8,089 nucleotides of DNA, taken from Blastocatellia bacterium (GTDB taxonomy: Bacteria; Acidobacteriota; Blastocatellia; Pyrinomonadales; Pyrinomonadaceae). Both the position numbers and the translations under genes were made by a program. The stretch covers positions 1 through 8,089 of the forward strand of contig PSRF01000351.1 of the NCBI GenBank assembly GCA_003175865.1, given 5' to 3'. Shown here in pieces: positions 1 to 5,919 of this stretch; positions within the stretch are counted from its first letter, which is position 1, and every line of letters begins with the position of its first letter. The notes under the pieces are model-generated. The model was not told the DNA's origin and searched no databases. It worked only from the letters and a program-made list of their open reading frames with translations.

Positions 1-23
1 TTCGCAGCCACTTAACCCCTGCT

Positions 24-752
24 CTAATTGAAGTTGTATCCAAGTTCGAAATAGAAAAAGTGGTTTCCGTGACTCGCGTTAGCATTCCCGACTGAGTAGC
101 CTGCGTAACCAGTCAGTTTCTTCGTTAATTTATAGATCCCGCCAGAAGTCCAGTAGCCATTAGAGTGTTTGCCCGTATACCAATCGGACGCCACGGAGAA
201 CTTCTTAGTGACTGGTTGTTCAAACGTGAACTGTCCCACGCCACGCACCGCATTCGCTGCGACAACATCTCTTGTAAAGACTCCACTGCCAAAACCAATT
301 CGAGTCTTTGTCTTGAATGTCTTTTGGACCATAAGGTATGTGTAATTGCCGATGTCGTAGCCGCGGTTATGGACTGGTATGAAGACGTGATCACCAACAA
401 CCATCGCCCACCCGTTGTCGCCGCCGTTGTAGACTCTCCACTTAAATGCACCGACGAGCGTGGTTGCGTCAGGTCCGGGTTGGACGTTACCGATGACGTT
501 GAGTCCAACCTCGATGTTGTGACCGGTACCAACGACCAGACGAGGCACAAACGAGGAAAACTTTTTGACGGCATCTGAATCGTTTGGCTTCGCGGTAATG
601 TCCAACTCGAAATACACCTTGCCTTTGTCGAGCACGTCAGTAGTTGGCACATTCCATACAGTCTGCTGAGCGTGCGCCGTCGTTAACATCCCGCAGATGA
701 TTACAGCGAAAGTTCCGATTAGCTTCGTGAGGAAAACATTCCTTCTTGGCAT
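24..752 (-). CDS. Exported beta-barrel-like outer membrane protein, function unknown
   Basis: This 242-residue protein starts with a clear Sec signal peptide: basic MPRR, a hydrophobic stretch at about residues 9-24, and a probable cleavage site after AHA at residue 28. The mature part is rich in alternating hydrophobic/polar stretches, Gly, Tyr and Phe (for example FFYFELGYNF at the C-terminus), as in small transmembrane beta-barrels. The last residue is Asn just after a terminal Phe, so the usual barrel-ending aromatic is one position off. The start is well supported: AGGAG lies 9 nt before the ATG. No enzyme motif is visible. It is the third gene of a minus-strand run behind the 64-residue gene (62 nt gap) and the small membrane protein, so it may share their c-di-AMP riboswitch leader. 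Outer membrane location is inferred from the signal peptide and strand pattern; a periplasmic beta-sandwich is the alternative. Confidence 0.85.
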   Translation of the reverse strand: MPRRNVFLTKLIGTFAVIICGMLTTAHAQQTVWNVPTTDVLDKGKVYFELDITAKPNDSDAVKKFSSFVPRLVVGTGHNIEVGLNVIGNVQPGPDATTLVGAFKWRVYNGGDNGWAMVVGDHVFIPVHNRGYDIGNYTYLMVQKTFKTKTRIGFGSGVFTRDVVAANAVRGVGQFTFEQPVTKKFSVASDWYTGKHSNGYWTSGGIYKLTKKLTGYAGYSVGNANASHGNHFFYFELGYNFN

Positions 753-814
753 TTGCTCTTTCTCCTGATATTGCTTTCTGTTCCTGAACTGTTACTTCGA
801 ATCGAGCTGACGGT

Positions 815-1009
815 TTAGATCCCGCACCCCTCAGCTTCTCTTCGAGCTTTGTCAGGAGAAATGTTCTCTGAGAGTTTCAGTCTCCTTCCCAGGTGAACCT
901 TGTGGAACGTGTGATCTCCATCCCCGTTTTCACATTGAATAAGGGTGATCTCCTCGTCATCAGTCACTCCTGCTTCTTCAACCGCGCGTTTGATTTGTGC
1001 CCAAGTCAT
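815..1009 (-). CDS. Small acidic hypothetical protein (64 aa)
   Basis: This short protein is probably cytoplasmic. It begins MTWAQIKRAVEEAGV, an amphipathic helix, followed by an acidic DDEE segment, a likely beta-strand (ITLIQ), and a basic HLGRRLKL segment; it has no signal peptide or membrane helix. I do not recognise the family. Translation is well supported: AAGGGG sits 5 nt before the ATG, in the 12-nt gap behind the stop codon of the upstream membrane protein gene, which indicates co-transcription and possibly coupled translation. Its position between a two-helix membrane protein and an exported barrel-like protein, all behind a c-di-AMP riboswitch, is the only functional hint. Confidence 0.7.
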   Translation of the reverse strand: MTWAQIKRAVEEAGVTDDEEITLIQCENGDGDHTFHKVHLGRRLKLSENISPDKARREAEGCGI

Positions 1010-1021
1010 TTTTTCCCCTTC

Positions 1022-1345
1022 TCATCGCGACTCATCTGTATTGTTTGTTTTCCGTCGCCGCAGATCGCCGTCAGAAAGATCCATGCAATGTGCGCCGAAA
1101 AGGAGAAGGGGAACGGTTAGAAAAAGGAGTACTGCACCGACGCGCTGGAGCGGCAAGCCATGCCATTGTGGGCCAGTGAGCCAGGCAATCGCTGTGAGCA
1201 CTGCCCCGAATAACGGCGCAATAATTCCGCCGCCCAATCCGAAAGCACCACCACAAGTTTTCCAATTCCAGCCACGATTCTTGAATTCATCGATCAACGA
1301 ACCCGTAGCTGAATGGTGTTCAGTTAGAACTGAATTGCTAACCAT
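1022..1345 (-). CDS. Small two-helix inner membrane protein under a c-di-AMP riboswitch leader
   Basis: The protein has 107 residues when started at the ATG at 1345. A polar N-terminus of about 30 residues (with NRGWNWKT) leads into a Gly-rich hydrophobic helix at about 33-57, a short loop (GPQWHG), a second helix at about 66-88, and a charged tail (DGDLRRRKTNN), so it is a hairpin membrane protein. The frame is open further upstream, to a TTG at 1384, but that TTG lies inside the terminator hairpin, and the ATG at 1366 lies in or just after its U-tract. The ATG at 1345 has an AAGAG-like site 7 nt upstream and clears the terminator, so I prefer it. It is the first gene after the riboswitch and terminator and is therefore the direct target. 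I do not recognise the family. Known targets of this riboswitch class include potassium and osmolyte transport and cell-wall genes; a link to envelope or osmotic stress is inference. Confidence 0.75.
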   Translation of the reverse strand: MVSNSVLTEHHSATGSLIDEFKNRGWNWKTCGGAFGLGGGIIAPLFGAVLTAIAWLTGPQWHGLPLQRVGAVLLFLTVPLLLFGAHCMDLSDGDLRRRKTNNTDESR

Positions 1346-1364
1346 TGACTTACTCTTGTTGCGC

Positions 1365-1402
1365 ATAAAAACAACAGGGCGCAAAGCACACGCTTTGCGC
1401 CC
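1365..1402 (-). terminator. Intrinsic terminator in the riboswitch leader
   Basis: A perfect 11-bp stem (GGGCGCAAAGC / GCTTTGCGCCC, arms at 1392-1402 and 1377-1387) closes a 4-nt loop. On the minus strand it is followed at once by TGTTGTTTTTAT. The U-rich side exists only on the minus strand, so it acts on transcripts running toward the small membrane protein gene. It sits 33 nt downstream of the aptamer's 3' end, the arrangement expected for transcription attenuation. I could not identify a clear competing antiterminator by eye. Confidence 0.88.
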
Positions 1403-1435
1403 CTTGGTTTAATGCCGCTATCGTGTTCTTCCCTT

Positions 1436-1580
1436 AGCCTGCGGAGTTAGCTGACGGGCTCGGACCAGGAAGTGTCCTTCGCGAATTCTCGCGATACGCC
1501 CCGTGTCTCACCAGGTGAGACGCTGGTTCCCCCGTGCTGTTCCTCTCGAGACACTTGTCATCGGTGAACAGCTTCGGCGC
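1436..1580 (-). promoter_or_regulatory. c-di-AMP riboswitch aptamer (ydaO/yuaA type)
   Basis: Read on the minus strand, the region carries the conserved blocks of this aptamer in order. They are a GCGCCGAAG start; a 7-bp stem GCTGTTC/GAACAGC (1566-1572 with 1536-1542); the signature GGGGGAACCA (1524-1533); a self-complementary hairpin GTCTCAC...GTGAGAC (about 1505-1521); a GGGGCGTATC block; and the hallmark 3' block CCGAGCCCGTCAGCTAAC (1446-1463), ending CGCAGGC. These match the ydaO/yuaA layout, in which the 3' block is typically CCGAAUCCGUCAGCUAACCU followed by CG(C/U)AGGC or a close variant. The family binds cyclic di-AMP and usually turns gene expression off when bound. An intrinsic terminator and then the small membrane protein gene follow. 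The P1 stem looks short here (GCC/GGC). I see no convincing promoter upstream. Confidence 0.88.
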
Positions 1581-1664
1581 TTACATTGTCAACGATTAGA
1601 GATTACGACTTTGAAAATAAAGATGGCGTAAAGAGTTCATAAAATGTTTGTAAAGACGTTCTTA

Positions 1665-1753
1665 GTACTTTGTACTTCGTACTTTGTTACTCGGAATGGA
1701 TTTTGGCGTCTTGGATTTAGCGCTAAGCAATCAAAGTACAAAGCACAAAGCAC
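1665..1753. repeat. Imperfect inverted repeat of CTTTGTAC-type words
   Basis: The 22-nt arm at 1665-1686 (GTACTTTGTACTTCGTACTTTG) pairs with the arm at 1732-1753 with 19 of 22 positions complementary, around a 45-nt spacer. Each arm is itself built of reiterated TACTTTG / CAAAG(T/C)AC units. The spacer contains a small palindrome (TTAGCGCTAA, about 1717-1726). No protein-coding frame here looks real. It resembles a dispersed intergenic repeat rather than an insertion sequence end, because there is no transposase or target duplication in view. Whether it recurs in the genome cannot be seen from this window. Confidence 0.6.
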
Positions 1754-1839
1754 AAAACTTTACGTTGGCCCATAAATTCCCCCATCAACTGTCTCAATGT
1801 TGTATCCTGTCAACTCGCATTTCCCCCAAAGAGAAGATC

Positions 1840-1930
1840 CTGAGGCGTGATGGCAATCCCACGGGAGGACTAGGCCAGCTATCATGTCTCAGAGTGGGCC
1901 GGTGCAAATTTGCCGGCCCATTAAGTTTTT
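1840..1930 (+). ncRNA. Candidate small RNA: long G-U-containing hairpin plus terminator
   Basis: Positions 1840-1854 (CTGAGGCGTGATGGC) pair without a break with 1878-1892 (GCTATCATGTCTCAG). This gives 15 consecutive pairs, three of which (1845-1887, 1847-1885, 1852-1880) are G-U on the plus strand; on the minus strand they would be A-C mismatches. The pattern therefore points to a plus-strand RNA. The 23-nt loop contains CCCACGGGAGGACTAGG, with GGGAGG free to pair with one of two TTCCCCC tracts upstream (about 1784-1790 and 1821-1827). A terminator hairpin follows directly. No plus-strand gene lies just downstream (the next is a converging minus-strand gene), so a free-standing RNA is more likely than a leader. 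I do not recognise the class. The 5' end is unknown; 1766-1839 shows no clear promoter. Confidence 0.5.
1893..1930 (+). terminator. Intrinsic terminator of the candidate small RNA
   Basis: The stem AGTGGGCCG / CGGCCCATT (1893-1901 with 1914-1922) includes one plus-strand G-U pair. It continues, after a 2-nt bulge (GT), into GC/GC around an AAATTT loop, and is followed by AAG and TTTTT (1926-1930). On the minus strand the sequence after the hairpin is not U-rich, so the plus orientation is favoured, although the hairpin also lies 44 nt beyond the stop of the converging YwiC-like gene. Confidence 0.6.
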
Positions 1931-1965
1931 AGTGGAAACCCAAAATGCGAGAACTCAGCAAGCTG

Positions 1966-2781
1966 TCAGAAACTCAGTCTGAAACCGACTACAACTGCAA
2001 ACACCAATACTGCTCCGTAGATGAATTCGCGTATTCCCAACATCTTTGCGGTTACACGCTTCTCTGTCTTTCTTACTCCATTCAGAGCTCGTAACAAAAG
2101 AAGTGTGACTGCAGCAACCGCTAACCACGGAGCCATTTTTGACTGTGCGAGGACGATCGTGATGGCGAGTGCGATGACGTGGGCGAGGATCGCCACCATG
2201 GGTGATGCGGGTTTGTGATGAAGTTGGCGGAGCCTGGCTCTGAGGTAGAGGATTGTCGGAACACTCCGCGCAGCCATTATTATCCAGAGAACAAACGCTG
2301 CATTCCGTTGCCAACCACCGCTGATCGCAATCGCACTTGCGAACGCAGCGATCGCAATCGATCCGCTGAGTTCTGCGACAAGAGCACGGCTGCGACCTCT
2401 TGAGTCAAAGATTAGTTGAAGCATCATCATCGGCGCGGCCAAAACCAATGGCAGCCAAAACTCACCCCGCGCGTTTACAACCGCCGCGACAAAGAAAAGT
2501 GACCCAAGGCACAAATAGAGAAGAGCAAATCGCTCTGCAATCACAGTTCGTGCGCTTTGTCTGTTACGACTGCGATCCGTTGCAGCTAACTTCAATGGAT
2601 GTCTTGTCAGGAACGCCGCCAGGGCTGAAAGAGACAGAAACAGGCCGGCGAGCGAAGGTGCCACAAGCAGACCAAGCATTAATGGCTCGAGCAAAAGACC
2701 CCAACCGCCGTGTTCGACGGGCAATGCTATTGGTCGAAGACGAATTCCATTTTTGAACTTGAGTTGACTGACGGCGATCAT
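1966..2781 (-). CDS. YwiC-like polytopic membrane protein
   Basis: From the preferred ATG at 2781 the protein has 271 residues. It opens with the family's hallmark P-x-EHGGWG (EHGGWG at 23-28) before the first membrane helix. The cytosolic loop FDSRGRSRALVAEL (125-138) and the segment AARSVPTILYLRARLR (170-185) are also characteristic. About seven to nine hydrophobic segments are visible (roughly 28-42, 44-58, 86-103, 108-124, 138-154, 160-178, 195-212, 217-232, 253-268), so it lies in the inner membrane. No biochemical function is established for the YwiC-like group as far as I know. An upstream ATG at 2868 would add 29 residues, but those residues do not look family-like, and the 2781 start has AAAAGGG 5 nt upstream. 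It is divergent from the topoisomerase gene across a 255-bp gap. The family call is firm; a role should not be assigned. Confidence 0.85.
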   Translation of the reverse strand: MIAVSQLKFKNGIRLRPIALPVEHGGWGLLLEPLMLGLLVAPSLAGLFLSLSALAAFLTRHPLKLAATDRSRNRQSARTVIAERFALLYLCLGSLFFVAAVVNARGEFWLPLVLAAPMMMLQLIFDSRGRSRALVAELSGSIAIAAFASAIAISGGWQRNAAFVLWIIMAARSVPTILYLRARLRQLHHKPASPMVAILAHVIALAITIVLAQSKMAPWLAVAAVTLLLLRALNGVRKTEKRVTAKMLGIREFIYGAVLVFAVVVGFRLSF

Positions 2782-3036
2782 CTTTACCCTTTTCTGGTTT
2801 AACTTCGCGGATAATTCCCCAAATTTGCGCCGTTCGAGAGCGCCACTTGAGGTCACGGCAAGATACATTCCGCGATAAATGACCGGATTGTGAATTCGCC
2901 AGGGTTTTCAGATCCAAGAAATTGGTCAGTGTTGACATTGCCCCATTTGTCATCTGGCTGTGGCCATGGTCAGGGTGATTCCATGTTGGGAATTTAATTG
3001 ACCGCAGCGCCTCCTTGTAATACAAGACAAATCCTC

Positions 3037-4041
3037 ATGACGGGAGTTGAGCGACTTCAATCCACTGGGATTATTCGTATCGGAACACCGCAACGTGGTT
3101 TCCGGTATCGTTGCGCCGACGGCGGAAGAGTAGTCAGCGAAGATCTCCAAAGGATTCGGCATTTAAGGATACCGCCGGCCTGGATTAACGTTGCTATTAG
3201 TTCCTCGCCAGCGGCTAAGGTGCAGGCGGTTGGAGTTGATACCGCAGGTCGGTGGCAATATCTGTATCACGAGAACCACACAAAGTTGCGCGCTCAGGTC
3301 AAGTACCGGCGTCTCATTCACTTCATCGAAGTTTTGCCTCAGATGCGAATTACGGTTGCACGTCACCTGCGGCAGCCGGATCTTGGCCGCGAAAGGATTC
3401 TGGCTTGTATTGTTCGAGTCCTATCCACTTGCTTCTTCCGACCAGGAAGTGAGGTTTATGCCAGCGAGAATGGAAGCTACGGGATTGCGACGCTCAAACC
3501 CCGGCATGTCGTTGTGAGGGGAAACCTGGTGCGCTTTGACTTTCGAGGGAAATCAGGTGTTCTTCAGACACGTGAATTCAGTGATCGTCACGTCGCCAGG
3601 GTACTGAAGGAATTGTTGAAGTGTCGTAACTCGGAAGTGTTTAAGTTCAGGTCAGAAGATGGACAATTTGTTGACGTCAAACGCCGGCACATCAATGAGT
3701 ACATTAAAGAGGCGATGGGTGAGCGATTTAGTGCTAAAGACTTTCGCACGTGGGCCGGAACAATGGTGTGCGCTTGTGCGTTGGCTCGGATAGGAACCGA
3801 CGAAAGTGATGACGCCGTCTCCCGCAAACGAAAGATTGCCGATGCCATCAAAGAGACATCGTTGACGCTGGGCAATACTCCGGCGGTCTGTCGCAGTTCA
3901 TACATTTGTCCGGAAGTCATTGAGAATTTTCAAAAAGGCAGAACTATTAAGCACTTTTTTCCCGGATCAGAAGCATTCATTTCATACCGCGGCACGAAAC
4001 TACATCGCTCTGAACGAGCTCTACTAAGACTCTTGAAATGA
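3037..4041 (+). CDS. DNA topoisomerase IB (bacterial, poxvirus-like)
   Basis: This enzyme relaxes supercoiled DNA by nicking one strand through a 3'-phosphotyrosine link, without ATP. The N-terminal domain shows RIPPAWINV (about 44-52) and QAVGVDTAGRWQYLYH. The catalytic domain contains all five expected residues: Arg135 (FFRPGSEVYASENGSYG), Lys172 (FRGKSG), Arg237 (DFRTWAGT), Asn280 (LGNTPAV) and the nucleophile Tyr289 (SSYI). Asn in place of the His of the poxvirus enzyme is the state known from the Deinococcus radiodurans enzyme, and the spacing is nearly identical. From the ATG at 3037 the length is 334 residues, close to the roughly 346 of that enzyme. An in-frame TTG at 2998 would add 13 residues without family resemblance; neither start has a strong ribosome binding site. 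The 517-residue methyltransferase gene follows 40 nt downstream on the same strand and may be co-transcribed, though a functional link is not evident. Confidence 0.93.
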   Translation: MTGVERLQSTGIIRIGTPQRGFRYRCADGGRVVSEDLQRIRHLRIPPAWINVAISSSPAAKVQAVGVDTAGRWQYLYHENHTKLRAQVKYRRLIHFIEVLPQMRITVARHLRQPDLGRERILACIVRVLSTCFFRPGSEVYASENGSYGIATLKPRHVVVRGNLVRFDFRGKSGVLQTREFSDRHVARVLKELLKCRNSEVFKFRSEDGQFVDVKRRHINEYIKEAMGERFSAKDFRTWAGTMVCACALARIGTDESDDAVSRKRKIADAIKETSLTLGNTPAVCRSSYICPEVIENFQKGRTIKHFFPGSEAFISYRGTKLHRSERALLRLLK

Positions 4042-4081
4042 TTTCTCTGAATCGGCTCCACTAACACACCGGTAATTTTGC

Positions 4082-5635
4082 ATGAGCGCACCAACGCAAA
4101 CATCCTACGATGAGGTTGAATACCCTTCTTACGCCTACGCGCAGACACACCCGGATCGTCTGGCGACGATTGCGACGCTGCTGGGAATGAATCCTGCTCC
4201 GATAAACGCGTGCCGGGTTCTCGAACTTGGATGTGGAGCAGGCGGTAACATTGTTCCGATGGCCTTTGGTCTTCCTGGTAGTACGTTCATCGGAATTGAT
4301 TTAGCGGCAGCAGCCATTGCTCAAGGACAACAATTCATTCAAGCGCTCGGACTAAAGAATGTCTCTCTTCACCAACTTGATGTGATGGCAGTTTCTGAGG
4401 AGCTAGGTAAGTTTGATTACATCATTGCACATGGAATTTTTTCCTGGGTGCCACAAGTAGTTCGGGATCGCATGCTCGCGATTTGTCGCTCACACCTGAA
4501 CGATCATGGCGTGGCGTACATCTCCTTCAACGCATATCCCGGATGTCGTTTACGTGAGATCGTACGCGACATCATGCTTTTTCATACGAGAGACGTTACT
4601 GACATTACTGAAAGGGTCGAGCAGGGAAGAGGTGTTATCAAATGGATCGCGGAAGCCCAGAAGGAAAAAAATTCCTACGCCAGGTTTCTGTCAGAAACAG
4701 CAACGAGACTTGCTGACAGATCTGTTGGGTCGATCTATCACGATGAAATGTCAGAGATTAACGACCCGTTTTATTTCCACGAGTTTGCGAAGCATGCTAG
4801 TCAGCACAATCTTCAGTTCCTATCTGAAGCCGATTACTTTGAGGGCAGCGTTCCCAACGATCTTACGGATGAAGTAGTCGCACAAGTAAAGCAGTTAAAC
4901 GAGCAGGATCCATTGGCCAAAGAGCAGTACCTCGATTTGTTGAAAGGAAGAAGCTTTCGTCAAAGTCTACTTTGTCATCGTGAAGTGGCACTCGCCCGAC
5001 ACCCCATCACTGATCGGGTAAAGAATTTATTTATCAGGTCGAGAGCCGAGTCTGTTTCAGCTCAACCGGACGTCAGGTCAGACAAACCTGAGGAGTTCCG
5101 ATCGACAAAAGGAGCAGCGGCCGTTACCGACAATCCACTCGCTAAGGCTGCGTTGGTTTTCCTGAACAAGATTTATCCGCAGACTGTCAGTTTTCAAGAC
5201 CTGATGACCAATGCTGTGGATCTTGCGAATCTGGGATCGCCGGATGAACAACTGTCTAACATGTTGGCGAGTATCTTAACAGCAACCTACAGTGTCGACC
5301 TGATTGAACTTCGTGTTCAAGAAGGGGTCTTTGCCGCAATCCCCAGTTCCTTTCCACTTGCAAGTCCGATCGCCAGATATCAGCTTCAGCAAGCCAACAT
5401 CGTCACTACGCTTTTTCACAACACATTGCGACTCGAAGGCTCACTTGCGTGCGAATTGCCCAGGCTTCTGGATGGCACACGCGACCGGACGGCTCTCATT
5501 AGTGAAATGACGCAAATAATCAAGTCGAACCAAACTTACGACGAAGCTCGGAAGAATGAGTTTCTTCGAGATTTGCCGCAGGAGTTGGAAAAAAGGTTAG
5601 CGGAATTGGCTAATTTGGGTTTGTTGTTGGGCTGA
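4082..5635 (+). CDS. SAM-dependent methyltransferase with regulatory domain (protein-lysine methyltransferase-like)
   Basis: The 517-residue protein begins with the family-typical Y-D-E-V-x-Y-P-S and Q-T-H-P-D-R-L segments (9-27), which supports the ATG despite a weak ribosome binding site. A class I Rossmann methyltransferase domain follows: motif I ELGCGAGGN (48-56), the ribose-binding acidic residue Asp73, Asp100 in LHQLDVM, and motif IV-like FDYIIAHGIFSWVP (111-124). After about residue 200 comes an alpha-helical 'methyltransferase regulatory' region. A variable linker at about 320-350 leads to a C-terminal helical/winged-helix-like tail with RLLDGTRDR (461-469) and LANLGLLLG at the end. 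This architecture is shared with the methyltransferase regulatory domain group, which to my knowledge includes the rickettsial outer-membrane-protein lysine methyltransferases. Protein methylation is therefore the best guess, but the substrate is unknown. Its stop is 4 nt from that of the converging 85-residue gene. Confidence 0.88.
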   Translation: MSAPTQTSYDEVEYPSYAYAQTHPDRLATIATLLGMNPAPINACRVLELGCGAGGNIVPMAFGLPGSTFIGIDLAAAAIAQGQQFIQALGLKNVSLHQLDVMAVSEELGKFDYIIAHGIFSWVPQVVRDRMLAICRSHLNDHGVAYISFNAYPGCRLREIVRDIMLFHTRDVTDITERVEQGRGVIKWIAEAQKEKNSYARFLSETATRLADRSVGSIYHDEMSEINDPFYFHEFAKHASQHNLQFLSEADYFEGSVPNDLTDEVVAQVKQLNEQDPLAKEQYLDLLKGRSFRQSLLCHREVALARHPITDRVKNLFIRSRAESVSAQPDVRSDKPEEFRSTKGAAAVTDNPLAKAALVFLNKIYPQTVSFQDLMTNAVDLANLGSPDEQLSNMLASILTATYSVDLIELRVQEGVFAAIPSSFPLASPIARYQLQQANIVTTLFHNTLRLEGSLACELPRLLDGTRDRTALISEMTQIIKSNQTYDEARKNEFLRDLPQELEKRLAELANLGLLLG

Positions 5636-5639
5636 TTTC

Positions 5640-5897
5640 CTATTTTGGACCTACACTCTGAAACCTGGCTGCGGTTTCCAGCTTCTCGATCCTCTGCCTC
5701 AGTGTATTAATTGTATATTCCAGTTGCTCCACTTCAATGTAGGTTGCACGAAGACCTACTGAAATATTAATTAAGCCGAGGCATATATTGCCTAATACTC
5801 TGCCGACATGTTCGAAGTCCGTTACTTCTCTTGCTTGACTCCACGCTAAGCTGAGAAGGTGTTCCGCAAGCTCAGTTGGTCTCTCAGGATCTCTCAT
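5640..5897 (-). CDS. Small coiled-coil hypothetical protein (85 aa)
   Basis: I do not recognise the family. The N-terminal part (about 6-30) is helical and polar, the middle (33-48, GRVLGNICLGLINISVG) is hydrophobic but short for a membrane helix, and the end (about 54-77, with IEVEQLEYTINTLRQRIEKLE) has a heptad-like pattern of Leu/Ile, indicating a coiled coil. GGAG lies 9 nt before the ATG. It begins 22 nt after the stop of the 501-residue methyltransferase gene on the same strand, so the two are very likely one operon, and its product could be an accessory or oligomerisation partner of that enzyme; that is inference. Confidence 0.65.
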   Translation of the reverse strand: MRDPERPTELAEHLLSLAWSQAREVTDFEHVGRVLGNICLGLINISVGLRATYIEVEQLEYTINTLRQRIEKLETAARFQSVGPK

Positions 5898-5919
5898 TTA
5901 ACGTTTCTCCATTAGCCTG

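Noticed and set aside
165..578. 137-residue plus-strand open frame opposite the barrel-like gene
   Set aside because: It lies wholly antisense to a gene with a signal peptide and strong ribosome binding site; its product has no recognisable pattern and many scattered Cys and His residues typical of shadow frames.
945..1412. 155-residue plus-strand open frame
   Set aside because: It is antisense to the small membrane protein, the start of the 64-residue gene and the terminator; the product is low in structure and Pro/Ser/Arg-rich, as expected of an accidental frame.
1587..1592. TTGACA on the minus strand just before the riboswitch
   Set aside because: A -10 element at the right distance would fall inside the aptamer (about 1564-1569), where the sequence does not fit, and the transcript would lack the aptamer's 5' side.
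1766..1930. Reading the candidate RNA as a known riboswitch or SRP, 6S or tmRNA gene
   Set aside because: I could not match the conserved cores of these classes by eye, and there is no downstream plus-strand gene for a riboswitch to control.
1684..1932. 82-residue plus-strand open frame in the gene-free stretch
   Set aside because: It runs through the inverted repeat and the hairpins of the candidate RNA, has no ribosome binding site, and its product shows no protein-like pattern.
2932..2937. TTGACA on the plus strand upstream of the topoisomerase gene
   Set aside because: No A/T-rich -10 element lies 16-19 nt downstream; the sequence there is CTGGCTGTGG.
2564..3025. 153-residue minus-strand open frame overlapping the YwiC-like gene
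   Set aside because: It is a different frame of the same strand as the clearly hydrophobic, family-matching YwiC-like protein; the product is polar and shows no domain.
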